Origin: an uncultured Porphyromonas sp.
GTDB lineage: Bacteria; Bacteroidota; Bacteroidia; Bacteroidales; Porphyromonadaceae
Length of the DNA stretch: 7,892 bases
Direction: 5' to 3'
Assembly: GCA_947253195.1 (NCBI GenBank)
Contig: CAMXXM010000052.1
Span: 1-7,892 of the forward strand
Below the pieces are notes generated by a model. It made no database searches. It was not told the origin of the DNA and worked only from the letters and a program-made list of their open reading frames with translations. Made by a program: the position numbers and the translations under genes. This document shows, in pieces, positions 5,957 through 7,892 of this stretch; the stretch's first letter is position 1, and the number at the start of each line of letters is the position of its first letter.

Positions 5957-6424
5957 ATGGAGCACGCCGCTTATATCGCTCTCGGGAGCAACCTGGGGAA
6001 CCCCGCCCACTACCTCTCTGAGGCCGCACGGCTGATCAGTGAGCGAGTGGGGGAGATCCTTGCAGTCTCCTCTCCCATGGAGACGGAGCCGGTGGGCTTT
6101 GAGAGTGAGCATAAGTTCCTCAATCAGGTGCTCGCCGTCCGTACTTCGCTCGCCCCTCGTGCCCTCCTGACGGTGACGCGCGAGATAGAGCGAGAGCTGG
6201 GACGAGAGCGGAAAAGCATCGGCGGGATCCACTTCGACCGGACCTGCGATGTCGATATACTGATGATCGATGACCTGGTCTACCACGATGAGTGGCTGGA
6301 GATCCCTCATCCTCGTATGCGAGATCGGCTCTTTGTCCTCCGGCCCTTGGCTGAGATAGCGCCTGACGTGATCGACCCGGTCACCGGCAAGACCATCCGA
6401 GAGCTGCTATGGGACGTCTCTTAG
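5957..6424 (+). CDS. folK: 6-hydroxymethyl-7,8-dihydropterin pyrophosphokinase FolK
   Basis: Transfers pyrophosphate from ATP to 6-hydroxymethyl-dihydropterin, the step before dihydropteroate synthase in folate synthesis, in the cytoplasm. The 155-residue product has the HPPK pattern: AAYIALGSNLG at 4-14, ETEPVGF near 42-48, FLNQVLAVRT (54-63), IEREL followed by the ATP-loop region GRERKSIGG, and the DRTCDVDIL block whose D98 and D100 correspond to the two magnesium-binding aspartates. The C-terminal IPHPRMRDRLFVLRPLAEIAPD is also typical. The frame is open from TTG 5921 inside queA, but ATG 5957 gives the correct family N-terminus and only a five-base gap from the queA stop. The last 16 bases overlap ruvX in a different frame, which suggests coupled translation. 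Confidence 0.95.
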   Translation: MEHAAYIALGSNLGNPAHYLSEAARLISERVGEILAVSSPMETEPVGFESEHKFLNQVLAVRTSLAPRALLTVTREIERELGRERKSIGGIHFDRTCDVDILMIDDLVYHDEWLEIPHPRMRDRLFVLRPLAEIAPDVIDPVTGKTIRELLWDVS

Positions 6425-6852
6425 GGCTGGATGTAGGGCGCAAGCGAACCGGTATGGCGGTGACAGATCCCCTGAGGATCATCCCCGACGGTATGGGCTA
6501 TGCCTCCACGGGCGAGATCCCCGATCGAGTGAGGGACTACTGTCAGAGGGAGGAGGTGGATGCGATCATCATCGGGCTACCTAAGCAGGCGGATAATACA
6601 CCCTCTGAGAGTGAGAAGTACATTGTCCCGCTGATCAATAGGCTGCATAAACTTTTGCCTACCATGCCCATCATAAGGTATGACGAGCGCTTCACATCAG
6701 TGATCGCCAATCGAACCCTCGTTGAGAGCGGTATGGGGCGGATGAAGAGGCGGGAGAAAGGGCTGGTCGACGAGATCAGCGCCGTGATCATCCTGCGAGA
6801 CTTCCTTGAGAGCAGGACCTATCGTGAGATGCAGGAGCGGGGAGAGATATAA
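6409..6852 (+). CDS. ruvX: RuvX/YqgF-family RNase H-fold nuclease
   Basis: A 147-residue protein of the YqgF/RuvX family, annotated both as a putative Holliday junction resolvase and as a nuclease in pre-16S rRNA 5' end maturation; the sequence cannot decide between these roles. The RNase H-like fold signatures are intact: GLDVGRKRTGMAVTD at 6-20 with catalytic D8, the IIIGLPKQADNTPSE segment at 53-67, YDERFTSVIANRTL (91-104) with the acidic E93, and KGLVDEISAVIIL with D121. All three expected acidic positions are present and length is normal. The ATG lies 16 bases before the end of folK. def follows after 20 AT-rich bases. Confidence 0.94.
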   Translation: MGRLLGLDVGRKRTGMAVTDPLRIIPDGMGYASTGEIPDRVRDYCQREEVDAIIIGLPKQADNTPSESEKYIVPLINRLHKLLPTMPIIRYDERFTSVIANRTLVESGMGRMKRREKGLVDEISAVIILRDFLESRTYREMQERGEI

Positions 6853-6872
6853 TAACGAATAGAAAGTAAGCA

Positions 6873-7430
6873 ATGGAACTACCTATATACGTCTATGGCA
6901 CCGACATACTGAGAGAACCGACCAAGGAGGTGACTCCTGACCTGTCTGGTCTCCAGAAACTGATTGCCGATATGTACGACACCATGTACGCCTCCGATGG
7001 GATCGGGTTGGCTGCCCCGCAGGTGGGCAAGGCACTGCAGCTCTTTGTCATCGATGCGTCGCCACTCAAGGACACCTATCCCGAGACAGCGGATATGAAG
7101 CACACCTTTATCAATGCGGAGGTGCTGGAGTATGGCACGGAGGAGGTCACGTTGGACGAGGGCTGCCTCAGCCTCCCCGGTCTCAGCGAGCCGGTGAGCC
7201 GACCGACGATGGTGCGGGTGAAGTATCAGGATGAGAGCTTCGAGTGGCACGAGGAGACCTTCCGAGGCTTCAGCGCACGGGTCTTCCAGCACGAGTTTGA
7301 CCACACGCGAGGGATCCTCTTCACGGACAAGGTCCCCGCGATGCGCAAGGCCATGATCCGCAGTAAGCTCAAGAAGATGTCCCGCGGCAATGTCCGGGCG
7401 GACTACAAGATCATCACCAACAGCCGATAA
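6873..7430 (+). CDS. def: Peptide deformylase
   Basis: Removes the formyl group from the initiator methionine of new proteins at the ribosome exit. The 185-residue protein has all three deformylase motifs: GIGLAAPQVG at 43-52 with Q50, EGCLSLPG at 96-103 with metal ligand C98, and QHEFDH at 139-144 with metal ligands H140 and H144 and catalytic E141. Directly after HEFDH the usual leucine of HExDHLxG is replaced by threonine (HTRG), a small departure outside the metal site. The C-terminus is lysine- and arginine-rich, as in Bacteroidota enzymes. The ATG at 6873 gives the usual short N-terminus (ELPIYVYGTDILREP). The TPR gene starts nine bases downstream. Confidence 0.96.
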   Translation: MELPIYVYGTDILREPTKEVTPDLSGLQKLIADMYDTMYASDGIGLAAPQVGKALQLFVIDASPLKDTYPETADMKHTFINAEVLEYGTEEVTLDEGCLSLPGLSEPVSRPTMVRVKYQDESFEWHEETFRGFSARVFQHEFDHTRGILFTDKVPAMRKAMIRSKLKKMSRGNVRADYKIITNSR

Positions 7431-7439
7431 CTATCCGGG

Positions 7440-7892
7440 ATGAGAGAGAGGATCCGCCTACGACTCTGGATGACTGCCATCTTGGTGGTCTGCCATCTCC
7501 TGCCCGCACACGCCCAGATCGATCCGACCCGGGTGATGACCATTGGGCAAAATGCGATCCTCTTCAAGGATTACGTCCTCGCCATCCAGTACTTCAATAC
7601 TGCCATCCGGGTCGACTCCACCTCGGCACGCCCCTACTACTGGCGGGCGGTGGCGAAGTACAGCCTCGGGGACGTCAGGGGTGCTGAGCAGGATGCTTCT
7701 GTCAGCATCGGACGGAATCCCTTCATCTACGATGCCTTTTACCTCCGCGCCCTCACCCGCCACACGCTGGGAGAAGACTCGCTGGCGCTTCAGGATTACA
7801 AGGTGGTGCTTGCCGATAATCCCGACAATCGGGGGGCACTCCACAATGCTGCGGTCCTCTATACATCGATGAAGGATACGATCTCAGCCCGT
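7440..7892 (+). CDS. Secreted tetratricopeptide-repeat protein, 3' end missing
   Basis: An open frame of 151 codons runs off the right edge without a stop, so only the N-terminal part is visible. Residues 1-25 form a signal peptide: basic MRERIRLR, hydrophobic core around LWMTAILVVCHLL, and a probable cleavage after PAHA before Q26. From about residue 32 the protein is made of helical repeats of TPR type, at about 32-65, 66-98, 99-131 and a further one beginning at 132, with typical elements such as YYWRAVAKYSLGDVRGAEQD and NP at the repeat ends. It is therefore likely a periplasmic or envelope-associated scaffold for protein contacts. Its partner is unknown. In Bacteroidales, to my recollection, a TPR gene at this place is followed by thrS, which would lie beyond the window. 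Confidence 0.85.
   Translation, partial: MRERIRLRLWMTAILVVCHLLPAHAQIDPTRVMTIGQNAILFKDYVLAIQYFNTAIRVDSTSARPYYWRAVAKYSLGDVRGAEQDASVSIGRNPFIYDAFYLRALTRHTLGEDSLALQDYKVVLADNPDNRGALHNAAVLYTSMKDTISAR

Noticed and set aside
1518..7892. An undescribed defence, mobile or biosynthetic system
   Set aside because: Every gene from ftsX onward belongs to a known housekeeping family or a TPR protein in an order familiar from Bacteroidales; no repeats, integrase, nuclease-helicase pairs or toxin-like genes are present.

Overview
The window is a moderately GC-rich stretch of ordinary bacterial chromosome. Every gene I accept reads on the + strand. The protein types and their order point to the Bacteroidota, order Bacteroidales: ftsX, a small DUF3098-type membrane protein, uppP, truB, queA and folK, then ruvX, def and a secreted TPR protein. 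The moderately high GC content and protein style would fit a Porphyromonas-like member, but I cannot confirm a genus. An untrimmed Illumina Nextera adapter at the left edge shows that this is the end of an assembled contig from a tagmentation library, probably a metagenome or draft genome.

Layout. Bases 1-47 are synthetic adapter, with a probable index read at 4-13. Bases 48-207 hold the last codons of an unidentified gene whose 5' part is missing. After a 125-base gap with a Bacteroidota-type -7 promoter box comes a complete MalY/PatB-type PLP-dependent C-S lyase (333-1517). A 429-base non-coding stretch (1518-1946) follows. It holds a probable terminator, several small hairpins, a second -7 box, a tiny possible reading frame and a long imperfect hairpin just before ftsX. 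From 1947 to the right edge runs a tightly packed array of nine genes, probably one operon: ftsX, DUF3098, uppP, truB, queA, folK, ruvX, def and a TPR protein cut by the window end. Junctions are 4- and 16-base overlaps or gaps of 0 to 25 bases.

How the genes fit together. The array mixes cell-envelope functions (FtsX for division and peptidoglycan hydrolase control, UppP for recycling the undecaprenyl carrier lipid), tRNA modification (TruB, QueA), folate synthesis (FolK), RNase H-fold nucleic-acid processing (RuvX/YqgF) and protein N-terminal maturation (Def). This is housekeeping content linked by shared growth-related expression, not a single pathway. I found no CRISPR array, mobile element, phage gene, toxin-antitoxin pair, rRNA or tRNA, and nothing that looks like an undescribed defence or biosynthetic system.

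The points most worth a second look are the adapter contamination and the false protein N-terminus it creates, a QueA whose usually conserved L-H-x-G-x-G-x-F segment is replaced at the same length, and the structured leader upstream of ftsX.
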